From Bermanella sp036960565 (GTDB taxonomy: Bacteria; Pseudomonadota; Gammaproteobacteria; Pseudomonadales; Oceanobacteraceae), in NCBI GenBank assembly GCA_036960565.1, contig JBALXQ010000016.1, forward strand, positions 40,236 to 104,235: a DNA stretch of 64,000 nt, written 5' to 3'. Shown here piece by piece: positions 55,659 through 64,000 of this stretch. Within the stretch, counting starts at the first letter, position 1; the number at the start of each line of letters is the position of its first letter. The notes below the pieces were generated by a model. The model saw only the letters and a program-made list of their open reading frames with translations. It was not told the DNA's origin and ran no database searches. Both the position numbers and the translations under genes were made by a program.

Positions 55659-58600
55659 TCATCCTTCCAATGATGCAGCGACACCCTTACTAGAGGAAAC
55701 CATCTCTTCATACACTGCAATAATTTCTAAAACATCCCCCAAGAACTCCGCCGCTTCTACTGAAGACGAATGGGTTCGCAAGTAAGCTGGTATGAACTCA
55801 GCAAACTCGTCACGGTCCGTAGGACGTTCTAATTCCAAGAAATGAATCATTTCATTTCTTAATAAACGCTCTTCAGCTGGAGTATCAGGGAAGTGTTTTT
55901 CGATTATATTTTTATTAAAATCAATTAGGCGGTCATTCAAGTTCTTTAAAGATACTTTCTCTTCAAGAATTAACTCATCTACTACATCTTCATCTTGAAC
56001 CACAGGTTCTTCAGCAGCATGTGCTTCTTTTATACTCACTACTTCACGAACTGGTGTGGCTAATTCTCTTAATTTATCCATAATCGGCTTTAATTCGGCA
56101 TCCGGGTTTTTAAACCAATCGGTGGACCACACACGCTGAATATTCCAGCCCAAACCCTCTAGTACACCTTGACGAACACGATCTCTATCACGGGTAGATT
56201 TACTGCTATGGTAAGTTGCCCCATCACACTCAATCCCCATTAGGTAGCGACCTGGCATTCCAGGGTCACGCACACCCACATCAATTTTAAATCCAGCCAC
56301 ACCCACTTGAGGAACACAGTCAAAACCTGCACTTGCCAATTGCTTCATCACGGCTATTTCAAAATCACTGTCAGGCTTCCCCTGTGACTCACCGGCCTGA
56401 TCAATCAGCTCACCACTCTCAGCGTATGCCAAGTAATTTTTAAGTGCCTTAACGCCTCGCTTACTGCTATCGGAAACAACAATATTGCTAGAGCGCATAG
56501 AGCTATAAACCTGAATACGTTTCTTAGCTCGGGTAAATAATACGTTTAAACGACGCCACCCATCATTACTATTAATGGGACCAAAGCGTTGTGGAATACT
56601 AGTACTGCCTCTATTTTGCGGGCCGTAAGTAAACGAGATCATAATCACATCGCGTTCATCACCCTGAACATTCTCTAGGTTCTTAATAAAGATGGGATCA
56701 TCGGTTTGCGCATCCCGCATAAAGCCTGCCGCCAATACTTCATCAGTGGCCCTAGCCGCATCCAAGGCTGCCTCAATTTGATCGCGCTGTTTGGTGTTCA
56801 TGGCAACTATGCCCACGCTTTCATTTGGATTATTCACAAAGTGATGTTTAACCGCTTCTACTATGTACTTAGCCTCTTCATTATTAACATTGTTAACAAA
56901 AGCACCATTCGTAACATGGGTAAATTTAATCCCAAACTCAGCTGATGTAGCCCAAGGTGAAGGGAATATAACCAACTCACTGTCATAGAAATGTCTGTTG
57001 GAAAACTCAATAAGGCTTTCATGGCGAGAACGATAATGCCATTGCAACATTCGCTTGGGGTAGTGCGCCCCTATGGCCTCTAAAATACTTTCAGACTCAT
57101 TAATTACGCCTTTTTCATCATTATCTTCAGCATCTTCATTTGAGGTTGAGCGTTCAAAAAATGATGTGGGTGGTAACTGCTTAGGGTCGCCCACTACAAC
57201 CGCTTGCTTACCACGGGCAAAACAACTTAACGCATACTCAGGTTTTACCTGGGATGCTTCATCCATTACCACAAGATCAAACTCTACTTCACCTGGTGGT
57301 AAGTATTTGGCAACGGCCATGGGGCTCATCATGAAACAAGGTTTATAACCCAGCATGGCTTCACCGGCACGCTCTACTAATTTACGAATTGCAATATATT
57401 TTGATTTTTTACCAATCTCATGGCGAAGTAATTTACCACCACTGTAGCTAGCCACTGTAGCCCCGCTGGTGCCTGGATCAATTTTTCGGCCTAACGCTAA
57501 ATGTGCAACTCGCTTGCGCTGTAGACTCTTTAGCCCTTCATCATATTTTTTAAATTGTTGCTGAACTGCTGTTTGTTCATGGCCAGAGCGCTGCGACAAC
57601 TCAGGCTGCTGCTGGTATACCTCATTAGCCAAACAGGTATAAACAGCAAAATTCATCACCTGCTTGCCATATTCCACGGAAAACTCAGAGTCACTCAAGT
57701 AATCTTTTAATCGGCCATACCCACCCTGCTGCATGCGGTCTTTGGCGTGTAAATATTTGGTCCAACCATCTAGCCATTCAATATTATTGACAGCTAATTG
57801 GTTTCTATTACAAACCGCTAAGGCTCCGTCGCCACAGCCTTTGGTCCAATGATCTCGGTCAGATTCGATGGTTTTATACACCTGCTGCTCAAGGTCAATA
57901 CTGTCAGCTAGTGCTTTTTCTAGTTCTTTAGCATCTACAAGCAAGCCTCCCACAACTTCAGTGCTTACTCTTTTAGTTAATAGCCCAAGAAGTTCAGGCT
58001 CTGATATCGCAGAATATAAATGACTTACATAAGCAATTGTTGATTCAACCACAGCAAGGTCAGTTGGTACCTTTCCTTTTGAATTTAGGGTTAGATCTAA
58101 CTGACCATCAAAAAAGGTTTCACTTAAGTTCGATTCCTCTAACTGATCTTTATGCTGGCTGATTTTTTCAAGCCTACCTAGCGCTAACAATAAAGCCTTT
58201 TGATCAATATTAGGATCAATTAAATATTTCTGAATGCCTTCTAAACTAATGCGAATATCAAGCAGTAACTGCTGTAAAGGCTCAGCTGCTGGCTCTAATT
58301 TAAAGTCAGCGTCAGTAATACATTCCTGCTGAGTATAAATGGCGGATAAATCTTTAAGATTTGTCAATGCATCAGATATTTGGGTATTCACTCCGCCACT
58401 GTATAATTGTTGAATACCACGAAATATATCTTTATTAGTATTAAAAAGTGCATTTGCCATGACGGTACGGGTACCAAAGCCAATACCGTAATCTTTACGC
58501 ACTTTTTGATACCAGTTCATCAAGGTGTCTATACGCTGACTATCTGTATCCAAGCCATTAAAATCTCGACCAAATGCTTTTTTATATTTTTCAGACTCGC

Positions 58601-60817
58601 CAAGAGCCAAGCTAGCGGCCTTCCAAGTTGCCAAATCTTCCAGCCCCTTGGTAATGGTTTTCTTGTCTAGTTTGTCCTTTACCGTAAAGCTTAAAATGGC
58701 ATGCTTAGTTTTACGCCAGTTACCGCTTAAGAAAGAAAACAAACCTGTATTTTCCATAACACTGGCAAACTCTTGAATCTCACTAACCTCTGGTAGCCTG
58801 GCTAACTTGAATACTTCTTGTAACGCTTGTTTATCGGTCAGTAGTTTGTCCTGCTCTTTCTTAAACTCTGAAAAAACCAAAGGTAAAGATTCTTCATCGT
58901 ATATGTCATCACGGAAACTGAGCAGCTCCGAAGGCAGGTTCATGGCATGCTCAATAAAACAGCCTAACTCGGTGAAGCCTTTTTGACTCATGGAGAACTG
59001 CACTTCAAGATCAGCTTTATAAACCATGGGTAGGTGGGGAAGTAATTCACCACGCTTATGCTCAATAGATTGCACCAGCTTAATAGTGTTTTCTATGCGC
59101 ACAACCGACCTTGCCAATTCATCAAACTGTACGTTTTTCCCTACCCCCAAACGATCGAGACTAGAAATGGAATCTTTAATATCCGCCAACAGGGTTAAGT
59201 CAGATAACAAACCTTGGTTAAATACGCTGCCTAGCTCATAAAATCCGCTGGCAACACCCTGGCTCATTTTTATATAGTTTTCCAAAGGCTCTATTTGCTT
59301 GGGCTCTATACGCTTAAAGGCAGGTAGGTATTCATCCCCTTTCAGGGGTTTTACTAAGCTTAACTGTACTACCCAGTTTTCTAAGTCTGGCAAACTTAAT
59401 TCTTTGTTATGGGTAATTGTGTATTTATCAAACACAGAAAATAAATTTTCAGTAACGCTATTCAGTAACGCTGTCCAATCTTGCAGTTGTGACAGTAGCT
59501 GGCGCTCATCGGACCCAGATATTTGTTTGTTATTAACGCCGTACCAAGGGTGGCTCTGCCAGTTTCCTGTTTCAGGTAACTGTTGGCCAACAATCTCTAG
59601 GAATTTAAAAAACAGCTCTAATTGCTCTAGCTGTTCATCTAGGTTAATACGAGTAAAGCTATCGCCAGTTACTCCATCTGGTGCAATGGTGTGATATTCA
59701 AGGGGGGGCACATCTTTAGCGTAACGGGTAGCAGCACATAATATTTCATGAATGCTAAAGCCGGTTTCTTTCCAAGGTTGATTCACCATTAAGCAGTAAC
59801 TTTGAAGTTGTTCGCGGCTGCGCTCAAAGCGTTGCACTTGCACATCGTAATCAGCGGCAGAATATTCATGCTGGCTACCAAATTGTATGCGCTCGTTAAA
59901 ACTGTCTAGCACCATGCGCTTTTGTGCTTTGTCACTGTGCAAGTCTAAGCAAAAATCCCCTAGACCTGCTTTATCCATTCTACGTTTTACCACATCCAGT
60001 GCGGCTTGCTTTTCAGCCACAAATAATACAGATTTTCCTTGAGAAATGGCTGCTGCAATCAGGTTGGTTATGGTTTGTGACTTACCAGTACCCGGTGGCC
60101 CTTCCACCACCATATTCTGGCCTTTTAAAATATCGATCAACGCTGACATTTGCGACGAATCGGCATCTTCTACCATCGGGAATTTTTCATGCAGTTCAGG
60201 CACATCATCCAGCACATAACCTTCGCTGCTGCCACTGCCACCATTTGAACCAGAAGAAGCGGTAGACTGGCCATCACTAAAAAATTTACGAATAAACTCG
60301 TGATTTACTAGGTTGGCATCCCCCTGTGGCCATCTGGCTGGGTCTAGGTCACGGTACATTAACAAGCGCCCTAGACTAAGAGTAGCCAGCGTTCCAAAAC
60401 GACGAACCCTCCAGCCTGCCATGCTGGCATCCCCTTTTTTAAACGCTAACAGAGTCTCTACTTCATTAAAGTACTCTTCTGGGGTGTAGAGTTTATCCTC
60501 GTCGTCGCTTGCCATTATGTCTGGCAACTCTACTTCAAAATCTTGGCTGAGTTTTTCACGCAGGGTTAGGTTGGAAATAATGTCTTCGCCGGTAAACCTA
60601 ATTTGGTAACGGGTTATGCCTTTTTTAGAAACGAACTTATCTATAGATACGGGGATCATATACAAGGGCGCTAAGCGGCTCTTGCCCCCTATTTTATCTG
60701 CCCACTCTAAAAACCCTAATGACAAAAACAGAATGTTATTGCCCGTTTCTTCAATTGACGTTTTGGCTTCTTTAGTAAGCTTTTTAAGGTTGGTGGTGAG
60801 TGCCGATTCAAATAACA
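55659..60817 (-). CDS. Giant SF1 helicase with DUF4011/DUF3320-type layout, main fragment
   Basis: The open frame runs unbroken from the 10-N gap at 60818 (no true start here) to 55659, about 1718 codons. Order: end of the DUF4011 region (KEAKTSIEETGNN, then LGFLEWADKIGG); Walker A EGPPGTGKSQTITN (near 60100); DEASQ (near 57260) and GDPKQLPPTSFF as SF1 motifs II and III; FTRAKKRIQVY; a Vsr/MTES_1575-like endonuclease domain (DVGVRDPGMPG, then GIECDGATYHSS, near 56230); and a C-terminal tail ERLLRNEMI...IPAYLRTHS typical of DUF3320 proteins. A large nucleic-acid helicase-nuclease, known from defence islands. Upstream fragment at 60864. Confidence 0.87.
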
Positions 60818-60827
60818 NNNNNNNNNN
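60818..60827. other. Assembly gap (10 N)
   Basis: Ten undetermined bases inside the helicase gene. A fixed length of 10 is a usual scaffold placeholder, so the true distance and frame across it are unknown. Confidence 0.99.
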
Positions 60828-60863
60828 CTTACGTCCGGTAAATGGCGGTCAATCATATCGGTA

Positions 60864-61649
60864 TCAGCACTGATCGGCATGGCCTGAATCTAACGGTAAT
60901 TCATAATCAATTTTAATGCCTTTAACCCTGGCCCACTCTCTGGCAGTGGGCATACTTTTAACCGCCACCCAGTTTTCGTCTTCTTCGTCGCGTTCAAGAT
61001 AACCGTGCTCTATGAGCTCTTCTTGTTTAGGGTCATCCACCGCATCCATGATGAAGGCCTTACCTGCCAGTAACTCTCCAGCCAGTTGGTTGGGCAGTTC
61101 ATCTACCACCCGTACAAAACCCCTGGTATCTTGATTAAGGTTTAACAAGCGAGAGCGGCCACCAGAAATATCCAGCAGTTTTTTGCGCATGTCATCAAAG
61201 GTTTTGGTTAGAAACCCAGTTGGATAGTTCACTTCTGCTTTGATGGATGACACTGTTGATTCACTCATATTATTTAATATATCGTTTGGTGTACGTTTTA
61301 TTGTTTTGCTAGTCATGCTTATTTTAGTAACACTTTTATCACCAAGGGTTTGACTCTTAAGCGCAGGCTCGCTTTGCAACTCGGAGCCCTCGACCACCCT
61401 TATTCTGGGTTTTGTTTTAACTCTTGGCTTCGCTAACGGATAATCGGAGCCAACGTCTAGCTTGCCTTCTTTGTTTTTAATTTCGCTTAACTTTTTAGCT
61501 ATTTGTTCTCTAAGATCATAAACACGTTTTTTCTTAGCTCGGTAGGCCAACTCGGATCGAATAGCACGCAATACACTGGCATCCGAAGACTCAGCCACTA
61601 AAGCTTCGAGTTCGGGTATCAGCTTTGAAATGTAAGGGCGCTTTGTCAT
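60864..61649 (-). CDS. Helicase N-terminal fragment (broken by frame change and gap)
   Basis: 261 codons from ATG 61649. A basic coiled N-terminal region is followed by FDDMRKKLLDISGGRSRLLNL, the hallmark start of DUF4011 helicases, then DYELPLD just before a TGA at 60864. The neighbouring frame is open from ATT after TAG at about 60887 to the gap and reads IQAMPISADTDMIDRHLP, which looks like the true continuation. A one-base change near 60886 plus the N gap therefore splits one gene with the 55659-60817 fragment. Assembly error at contig ends is more likely than a real mutation. Starts 34 bp after the RT stop. Confidence 0.8.
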   Translation of the reverse strand: MTKRPYISKLIPELEALVAESSDASVLRAIRSELAYRAKKKRVYDLREQIAKKLSEIKNKEGKLDVGSDYPLAKPRVKTKPRIRVVEGSELQSEPALKSQTLGDKSVTKISMTSKTIKRTPNDILNNMSESTVSSIKAEVNYPTGFLTKTFDDMRKKLLDISGGRSRLLNLNQDTRGFVRVVDELPNQLAGELLAGKAFIMDAVDDPKQEELIEHGYLERDEEDENWVAVKSMPTAREWARVKGIKIDYELPLDSGHADQC

Positions 61650-61683
61650 ATCCGTTGATCCCTAAATTTTAGTTCTTCGTAAG

Positions 61684-63261
61684 TTAAACGGTCTCAGCCG
61701 CTAAACCTTCAAGCCCAGGAACACCCGAAAATATTTTTCTAATCTTTTCGCCTTCATAAGCACTTTCTAAAGCCGACGTATATTCATCTCTATCTATAAA
61801 GGAAACATCACCCGCCTTTAATATGTCGAAAGTATCATCGATGCCATAGGGATTTACTATTTTCCCATCAAAGAACATTTGATAATAAAGCAACCAATAC
61901 TGGTCAAGTTCATAGACATCAGAGTGGTCAATATTATTTAGGAAGCCAATAATTTCAGTATCAAATGACCCACTAACATACAGCAGCGTTAATCCAACAC
62001 AGTCAGCGGAGTCTATAACTTTATCTGCTACTTCGTAAGATATTGGCAATTGGTATTTATTGAGGTAATACAGTGACCAAGCTATTCCATCAGAGCGCCC
62101 TTCCAGTGCATTTTCGGCACAAATTGCATTTAAGTATTTCGCATAAACTTGATTACTAGTTGTATTCGAATCTAACAACCTAGCCATTAATGGCAATAGA
62201 ATTGGAAAGTGCCTAACTAGATTTAACAAATATTCAAGTACCTGCGTCTTCGCGCCACCATCTAAACGATCAAGAATCGCTTTAACTGCATACTTAATTA
62301 CGCTGCCATCTGGGTATTGGTTGTTCACACGCACCGCGTAGTCTATGTATCTAATAGATTCAGAAGCAGAATATTTTTTTACCTGGTTACTATCAAAGTA
62401 CCCAATCGGCATTCTGGTTGACAAGTCAACAAGCCAATCGGATTCAATTGGCGATGGTAACTCTACAATCTCAGTCTTCTTAATATTAAGGACTAACTTA
62501 TACTTTTTTAACTCTTCTCTTAATTTTCGTAAAAATGTCTGCCCCTCTTCAAAAGTTTTGCAATAACAGGTGTAGTCATCAATATAACGATAGTAGGAAA
62601 AGTTTTTAATAAGCACTTCATCAATACGCGAAAGGATTGACTCAGCTAATATATTAGATGTGGCTGGGCCTATAGCAACTCCCTGTGTTTCACCACGTTT
62701 TAGCATTCTTTGGCAAAAATCTATTTGATTAAACCAATGCTTCTTCCCACGATGAGATTTTGAGTGCGGAACACCAACCAGCGCCCATGGTATTGCATGG
62801 GTATATACACTTGGGAAGCAATTACTGATATCCGTATGAACCCGAAATTTCTTTCCAAAGCCAAATTTCAGTGCCACTTCTGAGCTTGAAATGTCATCCC
62901 CGTAGTCCATTAATAAAAGGCGACCATCAAGGTGTTGATCTGGTTTCACCTTGCTGGCTTCATTCTCACAGACATAAGAGAACTTATCCCAGTTATCTAC
63001 TATTGATTTCACCAGATGGCAATAAGCTAACGGATGCGGGATAGATAGTGGTCGTGACACATTTGTATGGCGGGTAAGTAAATACTCAACTTGGTCATAC
63101 CCTCCCTTTCTGTGATCTTTAGCCGTTAACTTAGCGGCCACATCAGGCACTAATTGCCTTGATGTAAAAATGGGAGGTAATTCTTCTTTCTGTCGCTTCT
63201 GAAAAGGAAAGTAGTTATGGCGTAGTAAGGCCTCTTCCGTGAAATCCTTATCTACACTCAT
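61684..63261 (-). CDS. UG/Abi-like defence reverse transcriptase
   Basis: 525 residues. RT motifs: RVHTDISNCFPSVY with Asp144 (motif A), RGETQGVAIGPATSNILAE (motif B), and YIDD at 226-229 (motif C) followed by KLVLNIKKTEI (motif D). Residues about 270-525 are a helical-repeat C-terminal extension, as in UG/Abi (DRT-type) enzymes; no group II intron maturase, endonuclease or retron-specific motif is seen. The ATG overlaps the hsdS stop by 4 bp (ATGA), so it is translationally coupled to the type I specificity subunit. No room for a retron msr-msd. The exact UG/DRT class was not assigned. Confidence 0.9.
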   Translation of the reverse strand: MSVDKDFTEEALLRHNYFPFQKRQKEELPPIFTSRQLVPDVAAKLTAKDHRKGGYDQVEYLLTRHTNVSRPLSIPHPLAYCHLVKSIVDNWDKFSYVCENEASKVKPDQHLDGRLLLMDYGDDISSSEVALKFGFGKKFRVHTDISNCFPSVYTHAIPWALVGVPHSKSHRGKKHWFNQIDFCQRMLKRGETQGVAIGPATSNILAESILSRIDEVLIKNFSYYRYIDDYTCYCKTFEEGQTFLRKLREELKKYKLVLNIKKTEIVELPSPIESDWLVDLSTRMPIGYFDSNQVKKYSASESIRYIDYAVRVNNQYPDGSVIKYAVKAILDRLDGGAKTQVLEYLLNLVRHFPILLPLMARLLDSNTTSNQVYAKYLNAICAENALEGRSDGIAWSLYYLNKYQLPISYEVADKVIDSADCVGLTLLYVSGSFDTEIIGFLNNIDHSDVYELDQYWLLYYQMFFDGKIVNPYGIDDTFDILKAGDVSFIDRDEYTSALESAYEGEKIRKIFSGVPGLEGLAAETV

Positions 63262-64000
63262 GCTGCACTCCCAACACTCAATTCTCCAGAAAGAAGTTTA
63301 GGAAGCAGCTCATCTCGTAAACAAATCAGCCTTTGAGATTCCAACTCACCAGCATTAAGTTTTTCAAACACAGGTAATATTGATTTTTCAAAGTTCTTCA
63401 ATATTTCTATTGAGGGCACCAAAGAATTCACTTTCCTTAGCTCAACCTGCCTAATCCCAACAACCGTCGTGCCTGTCGCACGACCTTCTAAGTCAGCTTG
63501 TGCAATAGAAGTTTGTAACCATAAATATAAGAAGCTAGGTGTTACATTTTCGTTATCTGCCCGCAATGCATATAAACGCTGACTTAAACAATATTTAGTT
63601 TCATCAGTAATAAAATACATTTCACCCATAGGTGCTTCTGACGTTAATAAGATATCGCCCTTTTCTATTTCTACCTTCATCCATTTTGAGTAAATTTCAT
63701 CATCTAAAAAACGGATAGTGTCATGCCTTGTTATCCGGCCACCCTTAATATTTTTTGCAGATACAGCTGAATGACCTTCCTCTACCCAGTCACCCCCTAA
63801 TTTTTTTGGTGTCTTCCCACGATGATCGATAATGATAGATGTAACATCATCGAGGGTTTTAACTTCCCAACCCTCGGGTACCTCACCCAACTCTGAATCC
63901 ACCAGCGCATCGGGGAATAAAGCGGCGGTGGTTTTGAGTTGTTGGATTTGTTCTGGGTTTAGCTGATCTAGCCCGGCTAAAGCGCCTGTGGCGCTATCGT
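63258..64000 (-). CDS. hsdS: Type I restriction specificity subunit, C-terminal part
   Basis: The open frame enters from the right edge; about 247 codons are visible. LFPDALVDSELGEVPEGWEV is the typical inter-domain start of a target recognition domain. The rest forms TRD2 (RGKTPKK, SAKNIKGG, KGDILLTSEAPMGE, ATGTTVVGIRQVEL) plus the final conserved helix LRDELLPKLLSGEL. GTG 63902 is internal and not a real start. Directs sequence recognition of the type I methylase/restriction complex; hsdM presumably lies further right. Confidence 0.93.
   Translation of the reverse strand, partial: DSATGALAGLDQLNPEQIQQLKTTAALFPDALVDSELGEVPEGWEVKTLDDVTSIIIDHRGKTPKKLGGDWVEEGHSAVSAKNIKGGRITRHDTIRFLDDEIYSKWMKVEIEKGDILLTSEAPMGEMYFITDETKYCLSQRLYALRADNENVTPSFLYLWLQTSIAQADLEGRATGTTVVGIRQVELRKVNSLVPSIEILKNFEKSILPVFEKLNAGELESQRLICLRDELLPKLLSGELSVGSAA

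Noticed and set aside
60864..61649. N-terminal helicase fragment as an independent gene
   Set aside because: It stops in the middle of the DUF4011 region, and the continuation is open in a neighbouring frame up to the gap.
61684..63261. RT as a retron or diversity-generating retroelement
   Set aside because: No space for an msr-msd RNA upstream (4-bp overlap with hsdS) or downstream (34 bp), no template/variable repeat pair seen, and the long helical C-terminus fits UG/Abi RTs.
1..64000. CRISPR arrays, insertion sequences, prophage or integrase
   Set aside because: No regularly spaced repeats, transposase or integrase motifs were found.

Overview
The window reads as a chromosomal stretch of a marine-type gammaproteobacterium, probably an oceanospirillalean. 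The evidence is gene content and order: recA-recX and alaS-lysC-csrA next to tRNA-Arg/tRNA-Ser, a Na+-pumping oxaloacetate decarboxylase (oadGAB), type II NADH dehydrogenase, AraC/OruR-type regulators and haloalkane dehalogenase/GMC oxidoreductase genes. Base composition looks moderately AT-rich by eye (not measured). No integrase, transposase, phage gene or CRISPR array was seen. One scaffold gap of 10 N lies at 60818-60827.

Layout. (1) 1-2027, minus strand: copper cluster with the N-terminal part of a CopA P-type ATPase cut by the window edge, a CopZ-like chaperone, an AraC regulator carrying an N-terminal HMA-like CxxC segment, and a Cys-rich GDCCVxC protein. (2) 2178-6198: dehalogenase-like hydrolase and GMC oxidoreductase, divergent from an AraC/OruR-type regulator. 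(3) 6327-8997: a diguanylate cyclase facing a CxxCH membrane protein and a periplasmic binding protein. (4) 9392-13818: second copper cluster (Met/Cys-rich secreted protein, DUF411, Tat-exported multicopper oxidase, CopB, DUF2231) closed by a bidirectional terminator. (5) 13952-20652: poorly known genes, including a MotA/ZorA-like plus OmpA/ZorB-like pair with a third unknown gene. (6) 20999-27108: oadGAB, dusC, cobQ. (7) 27286-37611: tRNAs, csrA, lysC, alaS, several small membrane proteins, ndh, recX and recA with a probable LexA box. A 49-bp tandem duplication lies between recA and recX. (8) 37819-49022: metabolic and envelope genes, including a degenerate trypsin-like protein and a PKD-PEBP-YHYH lipoprotein.

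(9) 49116-64000 is the most interesting part. It is a long same-strand run: hsdS (continuing past the window), a UG/Abi-like reverse transcriptase, a giant DUF4011/SF1 helicase with a C-terminal endonuclease-like domain, two membrane-anchored unknowns, hsdR, and an Mrr-type nuclease. hsdS and the RT share an ATGA overlap, hsdR and the Mrr-like gene share TAATG, and the other spacings are at most 92 bp. The RT is thus physically coupled to the specificity subunit of a type I restriction-modification system, and hsdR is separated from hsdS by about 10 kb of inserted genes. This is the best candidate for a compound, possibly undescribed defence operon. The helicase gene is interrupted in the assembly by the N gap and a nearby single-base frame change.
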